A model generated the notes under the pieces. It searched no databases. It was not told the DNA's origin and saw only the letters and a list, made by a program, of their open reading frames with translations. A DNA stretch of 64,000 nt from Escherichia fergusonii ATCC 35469 (GTDB lineage Bacteria; Pseudomonadota; Gammaproteobacteria; Enterobacterales; Enterobacteriaceae): contig NC_011740.1 of NCBI RefSeq assembly GCF_000026225.1, positions 1,178,001 to 1,242,000 on the forward strand, read 5' to 3'. The position numbers were made by a program, and so were the translations under genes. Within the stretch, counting starts at the first letter, position 1, and every line of letters begins with the position of its first letter. Shown here piece after piece: positions 53,744 to 62,809 of the stretch.

Positions 53744-54408
53744 CCTTCGCCATGTTGTGTCACCAGTAAATCCGCGCTGAGTTTATGACGTAAACGACGA
53801 ATTAACACATCGACGGTGCGCAGGTCGGGGTTTTCCACCCGGCGCGCAGAAAGCATACGCAGCAGACGTTCACGGCTGAGAATTTCGCCCGGATTGGTCA
53901 CAAATGCCACCAACATTTCATACTCTGCGCGGGTTAGTTTAATCGGTTCGCCATCAAGCTCCAGCGTATGGCGCGACACATTCAGGCAATAACCGGCAAA
54001 GCGATAGCAGTTGTCCTGAGTGAGCGGTTGAGCTTGTCGCGCGAGGTCGATTCGCCAGAGCAGATTTTTCACCCGTACCACCAGTTCGCGCAGTTCCAGC
54101 GGTTTGGTAACGTAATCGTCTGCGCCCATTTCCAGCCCAACAATACGGTCAATCCGATCGCTGCGTCCGGTAACCAGAATAATACCCACCGTCGAACGTT
54201 CCCGCAGGGCGCGGGTTAACATCAGGCCATTTTCATCGGGCAAATTGATATCCAGCAGAATTAAATCCACTGGCTGGTTTTGCATAATTTCACGCAGCCC
54301 GGCACCGCTCGCCGTAACGGAAACCGTATACCCCTCCTGAGTGAAGTAGGTTTGTAATCGCGCCTGGGTAACCGGCTCATCTTCAACAATAACAATGTGA
54401 TGTGGCAT
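53716..54408 (-). CDS. torR: TMAO response regulator TorR
   Basis: 230 residues. The receiver domain has DE near the N-terminus (IVEDEPVTQARL), phospho-Asp in LLLDINLPDENG and Lys in YVTKPLELRE. The OmpR-type winged helix is at about 130-228. TorR-P binds tor boxes in the torC promoter, to its right, and activates the torCAD operon. The gene overlaps the torT end. Confidence 0.98.
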   Translation of the reverse strand: MPHHIVIVEDEPVTQARLQTYFTQEGYTVSVTASGAGLREIMQNQPVDLILLDINLPDENGLMLTRALRERSTVGIILVTGRSDRIDRIVGLEMGADDYVTKPLELRELVVRVKNLLWRIDLARQAQPLTQDNCYRFAGYCLNVSRHTLELDGEPIKLTRAEYEMLVAFVTNPGEILSRERLLRMLSARRVENPDLRTVDVLIRRLRHKLSADLLVTQHGEGYFLAADVC

Positions 54409-54426
54409 CAGAGAGTTTTACTCATT

Positions 54427-54489
54427 CTGTTCATATCTGTTCATATTCTGCCGTAAGCCGTTCATCCTGACCAGTGCCGCTGTTCATAT
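54427..54489 (+). promoter_or_regulatory. Four tor boxes in the torC promoter
   Basis: CTGTTCATAT occurs at 54427-54436, again directly at 54437-54446, and at 54480-54489. A degenerate copy, CCGTTCATCC, is at 54458-54467. These are the known TorR-binding decamers and lie between the divergent torR and torC genes. The arrangement is that of E. coli. Confidence 0.93.
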
Positions 54490-54537
54490 TTGCTTATTAA
54501 GATCGCTTCACTAAACCATAATTTTACAGGGGCTATT

Positions 54538-55710
54538 ATGCGGAAACTCTGGAACGCGTTACGCCGACCCAGTGCTCGTTGGTCGGTACTGGCGCTGGTC
54601 GCTATTGGGATTGTGATTGGCATTGCGCTGATTGTGTTACCTCACGTGGGGATCAAAGTCACCAGCACAACCGAATTTTGTGTCAGTTGCCACAGTATGC
54701 AACCGGTGTATGAAGAATATAAACAGTCGGTGCATTTCCAGAACGCCTCCGGCGTGCGAGCTGAATGCCATGACTGCCATATCCCGCCGGATATTCCAGG
54801 CATGGTGAAGCGTAAACTGGAAGCGAGCAACGACATCTACCAGACCTTTATTGCCCACTCCATTGATACACCTGAGAAATTCGAAGCCAAACGCGCGGAA
54901 CTTGCCGAGCGTGAATGGGCGCGAATGAAAGAAAACAACTCGGCAACCTGCCGCTCCTGCCATAACTACGACGCGATGGATCATGCGAAGCAGCATCCTG
55001 AAGCGGCGCGTCAGATGAAGGTGGCAGCGAAAGATAATCAATCCTGCATCGACTGTCATAAAGGTATTGCCCACCAGTTACCTGATATGAGTAGTGGCTT
55101 CCGTAAGCAGTTCGATGAGCTGCGTGCCAGTGCTAATGATAGTGGTGACACGCTGTACTCCATCGATATTAAGCCGATTTATGCGGCGAAAGGCGATAAA
55201 GAAGCGTCTGGTTCTCTGCTGCCTGCTTCGGAAGTGAAAGTCCTTAAACGTGACGGCGACTGGCTGCAAATTGAAATCACTGGCTGGACGGAAAGCGCAG
55301 GACGTCAGCGTGTACTCACCCAGTTCCCTGGCAAACGCATCTTTGTTGCTTCGATTCGTGGCGATGTTCAGCAGCAGGTGAAAACGCTGGAGAAAACCAC
55401 CGTTGCCGACACCAATACCGAGTGGAGCAAATTGCAGGCCACCGCGTGGATGAAGAAAGGCGACATGGTGAACGATATCAAACCGATCTGGGCTTATGCG
55501 GATTCGCTGTACAACGGCACTTGTAATCAATGCCACGGCGCACCGGAAATCGCCCACTTCGACGCTAATGGTTGGATTGGCACGCTCAACGGCATGATTG
55601 GCTTTACCAGCCTCGATAAACGTGAAGAACGCACCTTGCTGAAATATCTGCAAATGAATGCGTCTGATACCGCAGGTAAGGCTCACGGCGATAAGAAGGA
55701 AGAAAAATAA
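54538..55710 (+). CDS. torC: Pentahaem c-type cytochrome TorC
   Basis: 390 residues from the ATG at 54538. An N-terminal membrane anchor (about 16-37) is followed by four CxxCH motifs in the NapC/NirT-like domain (CVSCH, CHDCH, CRSCH, CIDCH) and a fifth, CNQCH, in the C-terminal domain. It passes electrons from menaquinol to the periplasmic reductase TorA. It is nearly identical to K-12 TorC. The torA ATG overlaps its stop. Confidence 0.98.
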   Translation: MRKLWNALRRPSARWSVLALVAIGIVIGIALIVLPHVGIKVTSTTEFCVSCHSMQPVYEEYKQSVHFQNASGVRAECHDCHIPPDIPGMVKRKLEASNDIYQTFIAHSIDTPEKFEAKRAELAEREWARMKENNSATCRSCHNYDAMDHAKQHPEAARQMKVAAKDNQSCIDCHKGIAHQLPDMSSGFRKQFDELRASANDSGDTLYSIDIKPIYAAKGDKEASGSLLPASEVKVLKRDGDWLQIEITGWTESAGRQRVLTQFPGKRIFVASIRGDVQQQVKTLEKTTVADTNTEWSKLQATAWMKKGDMVNDIKPIWAYADSLYNGTCNQCHGAPEIAHFDANGWIGTLNGMIGFTSLDKREERTLLKYLQMNASDTAGKAHGDKKEEK

Positions 55711-58256
55711 TGAACAATAACGATCTCTTTCAGGCATCACGTCGACGTTTTCTGGCACAACTCGGCGGCTTAACTGTCGCCGGGATGCTGGGGTCGTCAT
55801 TGTTAACGCCGCGCCGTGCGACTGCGGCGCAAGCGGCGACCGAGGCGGTCACCTCGAAAGAGGGCATTCTGACCGGGTCGCACTGGGGGGCTATCCGCGC
55901 GACGGTGAAGGATGGTCGCTTTGTGGCGGCAAAACCATTCGAACTGGATAAATATCCGTCGAAAATGATCGCCGGATTGCCGGATCACGTACACAATGCG
56001 GCGCGTATTCGTTATCCGATGGTACGCGTGGACTGGCTACGTAAGCGCCATCTGAGCGACACATCTCAGCGTGGCGATAACCGGTTCGTGCGCGTGAGCT
56101 GGGATGAAGCCCTCGACATGTTCTATGAAGAGCTGGAACGTGTGCAGAAAACGCACGGGCCGAGTGCCTTACTGACCGCCAGTGGTTGGCAGTCGACGGG
56201 GATGTTCCATAACGCGTCGGGGATGTTGGCGAAAGCGATTGCCTTACATGGTAATAGCGTTGGTACGGGTGGGGATTACTCCACCGGTGCTGCGCAGGTG
56301 ATCCTGCCGCGTGTAGTTGGCTCAATGGAAGTGTATGAACAGCAAACCTCCTGGCCGCTGGTATTGCAGAACAGCAAAACCATTGTGCTGTGGGGCTCCG
56401 ATTTGCTGAAAAACCAGCAAGCGAACTGGTGGTGCCCGGATCACGATGTTTATGAATATTACGCGCAGTTGAAAGCGAAAGTCGCCGCCGGTGAAATTCA
56501 GGTCATCAGCATCGATCCGGTTGTTACATCCACTCATGAGTATCTGGGACGCGAGCATGTGAAGCACATTGCGGTTAACCCGCAAACTGACGTGCCGCTG
56601 CAACTGGCGCTGGCGCATACGTTGTACAGCGAAAACCTGTACGACAAAAACTTCCTCGCTAACTACTGTGTGGGTTTTGAGCAGTTCCTGCCCTATCTGC
56701 TGGGCGAGAAAGACGGTCAGCCGAAAGATGCCGCATGGGCTGAAAAACTGACTGGCATTGATGCCGAAACCATTCGTGGACTGGCGCGGCAGATGGCGGC
56801 GAACAGAACGCAGATTATTGCTGGTTGGTGCGTACAGCGTATGCAGCACGGTGAACAGTGGGCGTGGATGATTGTGGTTCTGGCGGCGATGCTGGGGCAA
56901 ATTGGCCTGCCGGGTGGTGGCTTCGGTTTTGGCTGGCACTATAACGGCGCAGGCACGCCGGGGCGTAAAGGCGTTATTCTGAGTGGTTTCTCCGGCTCTA
57001 CGTCGATTCCACCTGTTCACGACAACAGCGACTACCAAGGCTATAGCAGCACTATTCCGATTGCCCGTTTTGTCGATGCGATCCTCGAACCGGGAAAAGT
57101 GATCAACTGGAATGGTAAATCGGTAAAACTGCCACCGCTGAAAATGTGTATTTTTGCCGGAACTAACCCGTTACATCGTCATCAGCAGATTAACCGCATT
57201 ATCGAAGGCTGGCGCAAGCTGGAAACGGTTATCGCTATAGATAATCAGTGGACCTCAACCTGCCGCTTTGCCGATATCGTACTGCCTGCGACCACGCAGT
57301 TTGAGCGTAACGATCTCGACCAGTACGGTAACCACTCTAACCGTGGGATCATCGCCATGAAACAGGTGGTGCCGCCGCAGTTTGAGGCGCGCAACGACTT
57401 TGATATTTTCCGCGAGCTGTGCCGTCGCTTTAATCGTGAAGAAGCCTTTACCGAAGGGCTGGACGAAATGGGCTGGCTGAAACGCATCTGGCAGGAAGGT
57501 GTACAACAGGGCAAAGGACGCGGTGTTCATCTACCAGCGTTTGATGACTTCTGGAATAAGAAAGAGTACGTCGAGTTTGACCATCCGCAGATGTTTGTTC
57601 GCCACCAGGCATTCCGCGAAGATCCGGATCTCGAACCGCTGGGCACGCCGAGTGGCCTGATTGAGATCTACTCAAAAACCATCGCCGATATGAACTACGA
57701 CGATTGTCAGGGGCATCCGATGTGGTTTGAGAAAATCGAACGCTCCCACGGTGGGCCCGGCTCGCAGAAGTATCCGTTGCATCTGCAATCTGTGCATCCG
57801 GATTTCCGACTTCACTCGCAGTTATGTGAGTCGGAAACTTTGCGTCAGCAATATACGGTTGCGGGTAAAGAGCCAGTATTTATTAGCCCGCAGGATGCCA
57901 GTGCGCGCGGTATTCGTAACGGTGATGTGGTGCGCGTCTTTAACGCTCGTGGTCAGGTGTTGGCTGGAGCAGTGGTTTCTGACCGCTATGCACCCGGCGT
58001 GGCACGAATTCACGAAGGGGCATGGTACGATCCAGATAAAGGCGGTGAGCCTGGTGCGCTGTGCAAATACGGTAACCCCAACGTGTTGACTATCGACATC
58101 GGTACTTCGCAGCTGGCGCAGGCGACCAGTGCGCATACCACGCTGGTGGAAATTGAGAAGTACAACGGAACAGTGGAGCAGGTGACGGCGTTTAATGGCC
58201 CCGTTGAGATGGTGGCGCAGTGCGAATATGTTCCCGCGTCGCAGGTGAAATCATGA
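55710..58256 (+). CDS. torA: Trimethylamine-N-oxide reductase TorA (molybdopterin)
   Basis: 848 residues, the K-12 length. A twin-arginine signal (ASRRRFLAQLGGL, cleavage near ATA/A) sends the folded enzyme to the periplasm through Tat. It belongs to the DMSO-reductase family with two MGD molybdenum cofactors and no Fe-S cluster; the Mo-ligand Ser region includes GGDYSTGAAQ. It reduces TMAO to trimethylamine. It starts one base inside the torC stop and ends over the torD start. Confidence 0.98.
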   Translation: MNNNDLFQASRRRFLAQLGGLTVAGMLGSSLLTPRRATAAQAATEAVTSKEGILTGSHWGAIRATVKDGRFVAAKPFELDKYPSKMIAGLPDHVHNAARIRYPMVRVDWLRKRHLSDTSQRGDNRFVRVSWDEALDMFYEELERVQKTHGPSALLTASGWQSTGMFHNASGMLAKAIALHGNSVGTGGDYSTGAAQVILPRVVGSMEVYEQQTSWPLVLQNSKTIVLWGSDLLKNQQANWWCPDHDVYEYYAQLKAKVAAGEIQVISIDPVVTSTHEYLGREHVKHIAVNPQTDVPLQLALAHTLYSENLYDKNFLANYCVGFEQFLPYLLGEKDGQPKDAAWAEKLTGIDAETIRGLARQMAANRTQIIAGWCVQRMQHGEQWAWMIVVLAAMLGQIGLPGGGFGFGWHYNGAGTPGRKGVILSGFSGSTSIPPVHDNSDYQGYSSTIPIARFVDAILEPGKVINWNGKSVKLPPLKMCIFAGTNPLHRHQQINRIIEGWRKLETVIAIDNQWTSTCRFADIVLPATTQFERNDLDQYGNHSNRGIIAMKQVVPPQFEARNDFDIFRELCRRFNREEAFTEGLDEMGWLKRIWQEGVQQGKGRGVHLPAFDDFWNKKEYVEFDHPQMFVRHQAFREDPDLEPLGTPSGLIEIYSKTIADMNYDDCQGHPMWFEKIERSHGGPGSQKYPLHLQSVHPDFRLHSQLCESETLRQQYTVAGKEPVFISPQDASARGIRNGDVVRVFNARGQVLAGAVVSDRYAPGVARIHEGAWYDPDKGGEPGALCKYGNPNVLTIDIGTSQLAQATSAHTTLVEIEKYNGTVEQVTAFNGPVEMVAQCEYVPASQVKS

Positions 58257-58849
58257 CCACGCTGACAGCACAACAGATTGCCTGTGTCTACGCCTGGCTG
58301 GCGCAGTTGTTCTCCCGTGAGCTGGACGATGAACAACTGACGCAGATCGCCAGTGCGCAGATGGCTGAATGGTTTTCGTTGCTAAAAAGCGAACCGCCGC
58401 TCACTGCGGCGGTGAACGAGCTGGAAACTAAAATTGCCGCTCTGACAGTGCGTGACGACGCTCGTCTGGAACTGGCCGCTGACTTTTGCGGCCTGTTTCT
58501 GATGACCGACAAACAAGCGGCGCTGCCGTATGCATCGGCCTACAAACAGGACGAGCAAGAGATTAAACGCTTGTTAGTTGAGGCAGGGATGGAAACCAGC
58601 GGCAATTTCAACGAACCGGCAGATCATCTGGCGATCTATCTCGAGTTGTTGAGTCATCTGCATTTTTCGCTGGGAGAGGGGACCGTTCCTGCGCGAAGAA
58701 TCGACAGTTTGCGGCAAAAAGTACTGACGGCGCTGCAACAATGGTTACCAGAGTTTGCGGCGCGTTGCCATCAGTATGACAGCTTTGGTTTTTACGCTGC
58801 ACTAAGCCAGTTATTGCTGGCGTTAGTGGAGTGCGATAAGCAGCACTGA
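58253..58849 (+). CDS. torD: TorA-specific chaperone TorD
   Basis: 198 residues from the ATG at 58253 overlapping the torA stop (ATGA). All helical, DmsD/TorD family, with the conserved EPADHLAIYLELLSHL segment. TorD binds the TorA signal peptide and prepares it for cofactor loading and Tat export. In K-12 the next gene is cbpM on the other strand; here it is flhB, so the end of torD is a rearrangement junction. Confidence 0.97.
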   Translation: MTTLTAQQIACVYAWLAQLFSRELDDEQLTQIASAQMAEWFSLLKSEPPLTAAVNELETKIAALTVRDDARLELAADFCGLFLMTDKQAALPYASAYKQDEQEIKRLLVEAGMETSGNFNEPADHLAIYLELLSHLHFSLGEGTVPARRIDSLRQKVLTALQQWLPEFAARCHQYDSFGFYAALSQLLLALVECDKQH

Positions 58850-58860
58850 TGGCATCCCGG

Positions 58861-58892
58861 CCGGAGAGATTTATACTCTCCGGCTATTTTTT
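58861..58892 (+). terminator. Rho-independent terminator after torD
   Basis: CCGGAGAG at 58861-58868 pairs with CTCTCCGG at 58876-58883, then CTATTTTTT. It ends the tor operon 11 bases after torD, so flhB needs its own promoter in the next 100 bases, which probably includes an FlhDC site that could not be placed. Confidence 0.9.
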
Positions 58893-58997
58893 AAGATGTA
58901 AAAGTCGATAAACCCACCTATTTCACCTCTTACTCTTGCCATTGACTACGCGCAGGTCTGGCATCATTGGCATATCTTTATTACCAGGATCTGCCGC

Positions 58998-60146
58998 GTG
59001 TCTGACGAGAGCGACGACAAAACAGAAGCCCCCACACCTCACCGACTGGAAAAAGCCAGGGAAGAAGGGCAAATCCCGCGTTCCCGTGAACTCACGTCGA
59101 TGCTGATCTTACTGGTCGGTGTTTGTGTCATTTGGTTTGGCGGCGAATCACTGGCACGGCAGCTTGCTGCGATGTTATCGGCAGGTTTGCACTTTGACCA
59201 TCATCTGATTAACGATCCAAATCTGATCCTTGGGCAAATTATTCTGCTGATTAAACAAGCGATGATGGCGCTATTGCCGCTGATTACTGGCGTCGTGCTG
59301 GTGGCGTTGATCTCTCCGGTTTTGCTGGGAGGATTAATTTTTAGTGGCAAATCGTTACAACCGAAATTCTCTAAACTGAATCCGTTACCAGGAATTAAAC
59401 GGATGTTTTCTGCCCAGACCGGAGCAGAGTTATTAAAAGCGATCCTCAAATCAACATTGGTGGGGTGCGTAGCCGGGTTTTACTTATGGCATAAGTGGCC
59501 AGAGATGATGCGCCTGATGGCGCAATCGCCAATTACCGCTATGGGTAATGCGTTGGATCTGGTTGGCCTGTGCGCACTGCTGGTGGTGCTGGGTGTCATT
59601 CCGATGGTCGGTTTTGACGTTTTTTATCAAATCTTCAGCCATCTTAAGAAACTTCGCATGTCACGCCAGGATATTCGCGATGAGTTTAAACAAAGCGAAG
59701 GCGACCCACACGTTAAAGGCCGTATCCGTCAAATGCAGCGGGCCGCTGCCCGACGACGAATGATGAATGATGTGCCCCAGGCTGATGTTATCGTCAATAA
59801 CCCGACGCACTATTCTGTGGCACTGCAATACGACGAAAACAAAATGAGCGCACCAAAAGTGATTGCCAAAGGGGCAGGGCTGGTGGCGCTGCGTATTCGG
59901 GAAATTGCGGCCGAACACCATATTCCAACACTGGAAGCGCCACCTCTGGCGCGTGCGCTATATCGCCATGCCGAAATTGGCCAGCAAATCCCCGGTCAAC
60001 TGTATGCTGCCGTAGCAGAGGTGCTGGCGTGGGTATGGCAATTAAAGCGTTGGCGTATTGCCGGTGGACAACGCCCGGTAAAACCTGCAAACCTCCCGGT
60101 GCCAGAGGCACTGGATTTTATCAACGAGAAAACGACCGATGACTAA
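58998..60146 (+). CDS. flhB: Flagellar type III export switch protein FlhB
   Basis: 382 residues, the E. coli length, starting with GTG at 58998 (MSDESDDKTEAPTPHRLEKAR). Four membrane spans (about 30-210) are followed by the cytoplasmic domain with the self-cleaving NPTH in VIVNNPTHYSV. FlhB switches export from hook to filament substrates. It overlaps flhA by eight bases. In K-12 cheZ is immediately upstream; here tor genes are. Confidence 0.98.
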   Translation: MSDESDDKTEAPTPHRLEKAREEGQIPRSRELTSMLILLVGVCVIWFGGESLARQLAAMLSAGLHFDHHLINDPNLILGQIILLIKQAMMALLPLITGVVLVALISPVLLGGLIFSGKSLQPKFSKLNPLPGIKRMFSAQTGAELLKAILKSTLVGCVAGFYLWHKWPEMMRLMAQSPITAMGNALDLVGLCALLVVLGVIPMVGFDVFYQIFSHLKKLRMSRQDIRDEFKQSEGDPHVKGRIRQMQRAAARRRMMNDVPQADVIVNNPTHYSVALQYDENKMSAPKVIAKGAGLVALRIREIAAEHHIPTLEAPPLARALYRHAEIGQQIPGQLYAAVAEVLAWVWQLKRWRIAGGQRPVKPANLPVPEALDFINEKTTDD

Positions 60147-62217
60147 TCTGGCCTCCGTGCTGCGCTTGCCCGGCAACCTGAAATCAACACAATGGCAGAT
60201 CCTCGCCGGACCCATCCTCATCTTGCTGATTTTGTCGATGATGGTGCTGCCATTGCCAGCGTTTATCCTCGACTTGTTGTTCACCTTTAATATCGCGCTA
60301 TCGATAATGGTGCTGCTGGTGGCGATGTTTACCCAGCGCACGCTCGACTTTGCCGCGTTTCCGACAATTCTGTTGTTCACCACATTGCTAAGACTGGCAC
60401 TTAACGTCGCTTCAACACGTATCATTTTAATGGAAGGGCATACAGGCGCAGCTGCGGCAGGGAAAGTGGTGGAAGCGTTCGGTCACTTTCTGGTTGGTGG
60501 CAATTTCGCCATTGGTATCGTGGTGTTTATCATTCTGGTCATCATCAACTTTATGGTTATCACCAAAGGGGCGGGGCGTATTGCCGAAGTAGGTGCGCGT
60601 TTTGTTCTTGATGGTATGCCAGGAAAACAGATGGCGATTGATGCTGATCTTAATGCCGGGTTGATCGGTGAAGATGAAGCGAAAAAACGCCGCGCGGAAG
60701 TGACTCAGGAAGCGGATTTTTACGGTTCGATGGATGGTGCGAGTAAGTTCGTACGTGGTGATGCCATCGCCGGGATCTTAATCATGGTCATCAACGTGAT
60801 AGGTGGTTTATTGGTTGGGGTGCTGCAACATGGAATGAGTATGGGGCACGCCGCAGAAAGCTACACACTGCTGACTATCGGTGATGGTCTGGTCGCACAA
60901 ATTCCGGCTCTGGTGATCTCCACGGCGGCAGGGGTGATTGTTACTCGTGTCAGCACCGATCAGGATGTTGGCGAACAGATGGTCAAACAGCTGTTCAGTA
61001 ACCCTCGGGTGATGTTGCTCTGCGCAGCCGTTCTTGGCTTGCTCGGCCTGGTGCCAGGAATGCCGAATCTGGTGTTTTTGCTGTTTACTGCCGGGCTTCT
61101 GGCACTGGCATGGTGGATTCGTGGTCAGGAACAAAAGGCACCTGCTGAACCACAACCGATAAAAATGCCGGAAAATAATTCAGTAATGGAAGCGACATGG
61201 AATGACGTGCAACTGGAAGATTCGCTCGGAATGGAAGTGGGATACCGTCTGATCCCGATGGTGGATATGCAACAGGATGGCGAGCTATTGGGGCGCATTC
61301 GTAGTATCCGCAAGAAATTCGCTCAGGATATGGGCTTTCTGCCACCGGTAGTGCACATTCGCGACAATATGGATTTACAACCGGCACGGTATCGCATTTT
61401 GATGAAAGGGGTAGAAATTGGCAGTGGCGATGCTTATCCGGGGCGCTGGCTGGCCATTAACCCTGGGACAGCGGCAGGTACGCTGCCAGGCGAACAAACC
61501 GTTGATCCGGCATTTGGTTTAAGTGCTATCTGGATTGAAAGTGCACTGAAAGAACAAGCGCAGATTCAGGGATATACGGTAGTCGAAGCCAGCACTGTAG
61601 TGGCTACTCATCTTAACCATCTGCTTGGGTTATATGCTGCGGAACTGTTTGGTCGCCAGGAGGCGCAACAGTTGCTGGACCGCGTTACGCAGGAAATGCC
61701 GAAGTTGACGGAAGATCTGGTTCCTGGCGTTATCACGCTCACCACACTCCACAAAGTGTTGCAAAATCTGCTGGATGAGAAAGTACCGATTCGTGATATG
61801 CGTACTATCCTCGAAACACTGGCTGAACATGCTCCCGTTCAGAGCGATCCTCACGAGTTAACTGCCGTTGTGCGTGTGGCGCTGGGGCGAGCGATTACTC
61901 AACGCTGGTTTCCTGGTAATAATGAAGTGCAGGTTATCGGACTTGATGTTGCGCTTGAACGTCTGCTATTGCAGGCTTTACAGGGTGGTGGCGGACTGGA
62001 GCCTGGGTTGGCTGATCGTTTACTGGCGCAAACTCAGGAGGCGTTGTCTCGCCAGGAAACACTTGGCGCACCGCCTGTACTGCTGGTAAATCATGCGCTA
62101 CGTCCGCTGCTCTCTCGCTTTTTACGCCGTAGCCTGCCACAACTGGTGGTGCTGTCGAATCTGGAACTTGCGGATAATCGACAGATCCGCATGACGGCAA
62201 CGATTGGCGGGAAATAA
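60139..62217 (+). CDS. flhA: Flagellar type III export gate protein FlhA
   Basis: 692 residues, the E. coli length. Eight membrane spans occupy about 1-330, with the FHIPEP-family loop (FVLDGMPGKQMAIDADLNAGLI). The large cytoplasmic domain forms a nonameric ring that receives substrate-chaperone complexes such as FliS-FliC and FliT-FliD, both encoded in this window. It is coupled to flhE by a one-base overlap. Confidence 0.98.
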   Translation: MTNLASVLRLPGNLKSTQWQILAGPILILLILSMMVLPLPAFILDLLFTFNIALSIMVLLVAMFTQRTLDFAAFPTILLFTTLLRLALNVASTRIILMEGHTGAAAAGKVVEAFGHFLVGGNFAIGIVVFIILVIINFMVITKGAGRIAEVGARFVLDGMPGKQMAIDADLNAGLIGEDEAKKRRAEVTQEADFYGSMDGASKFVRGDAIAGILIMVINVIGGLLVGVLQHGMSMGHAAESYTLLTIGDGLVAQIPALVISTAAGVIVTRVSTDQDVGEQMVKQLFSNPRVMLLCAAVLGLLGLVPGMPNLVFLLFTAGLLALAWWIRGQEQKAPAEPQPIKMPENNSVMEATWNDVQLEDSLGMEVGYRLIPMVDMQQDGELLGRIRSIRKKFAQDMGFLPPVVHIRDNMDLQPARYRILMKGVEIGSGDAYPGRWLAINPGTAAGTLPGEQTVDPAFGLSAIWIESALKEQAQIQGYTVVEASTVVATHLNHLLGLYAAELFGRQEAQQLLDRVTQEMPKLTEDLVPGVITLTTLHKVLQNLLDEKVPIRDMRTILETLAEHAPVQSDPHELTAVVRVALGRAITQRWFPGNNEVQVIGLDVALERLLLQALQGGGGLEPGLADRLLAQTQEALSRQETLGAPPVLLVNHALRPLLSRFLRRSLPQLVVLSNLELADNRQIRMTATIGGK

Positions 62218-62612
62218 TGCGTAAGTTACTGGCAATATTGTTATTTCCACTGGTTGCCAAGGCTGCTGGCGAAGGAATGTGGCAGGCCAGCAGCTTTGGC
62301 ATTACGTTACATCATCGTGGGGAGTCAATGTCATCAACACCACTGGCAGCACGACAGCCTGTGTCGGGAGTGATGACGCTGGTAGCCTGGCGCTATCAGC
62401 TGATTGGCCCGACGCCAACGGGGCTTCGTGTACGTTTGTGCTCACAATCCCGGTGTGTCGAATTAGACGGGCAAAGCGGAACAACAGTGGCATTTTCTGG
62501 CGTACCCGCTTTAGAACCACTACGTTTTATCTGGGAAGTGCCTGGCGGTGGACGGTTAATTCCACCGCTCAAAGTTCAACGTAATGAAGTGATTGTGAAT
62601 TATCACAGATAA
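62217..62612 (+). CDS. flhE: Periplasmic flagellar protein FlhE
   Basis: 131 residues with a signal peptide (MRKLLAILLFPLVAKA/A), a small beta-sandwich with one Cys pair (LCSQSRC). FlhE acts as a plug or chaperone that prevents proton leak through the flagellar export gate. It is the last gene of flhBAE and lies just before the convergent argS gene. Sequence divergence from K-12 is larger here than in flhA. Confidence 0.95.
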   Translation: MRKLLAILLFPLVAKAAGEGMWQASSFGITLHHRGESMSSTPLAARQPVSGVMTLVAWRYQLIGPTPTGLRVRLCSQSRCVELDGQSGTTVAFSGVPALEPLRFIWEVPGGGRLIPPLKVQRNEVIVNYHR

Positions 62613-62643
62613 TAAAATAACGAGACTGATGACTAATGCAGAG

Positions 62644-62765
62644 TTGCCTGATGCGCTGCGTTTATCAGGACGACATAGTCTCTGCAATATATTGAATGGA
62701 CATAGTTTTATTTACCGGACAAGGCATTAATGCCGCATCCGGCATAAACAAAGTACACTTTGTCA
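62644..62765. repeat. REP-like intergenic repeat, copy 2
   Basis: TTGCCTGATGCG and TTTATCAGG at 62644-62669, then GCCGCATCCGGCATAAACAAAG and CTTTGTCAA at about 62731-62766. It has the same layout as the copy after appX at 49262-49355, with a longer middle part. Confidence 0.7.
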
Positions 62766-62798
62766 AAAAGCCGATGTTGCTGACATCGGCTTTTTGAC
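62762..62798. terminator. Bidirectional terminator between flhE and argS
   Basis: A perfect 16-base stem (62762-62777 with 62783-62798) with a five-base loop. It contains A and T runs on both sides and separates the convergent flhBAE and argS genes. Confidence 0.95.
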
Positions 62799-62809
62799 GC
62801 AGAACACGT

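Noticed and set aside
56322..57038. Long minus-strand frame (238 codons) opposite torA, and a similar one at 55078-55800
   Set aside because: Both are shadows of torC and torA, which have full motifs. The antisense frames are rich in Arg, His and Pro and have no recognisable family.
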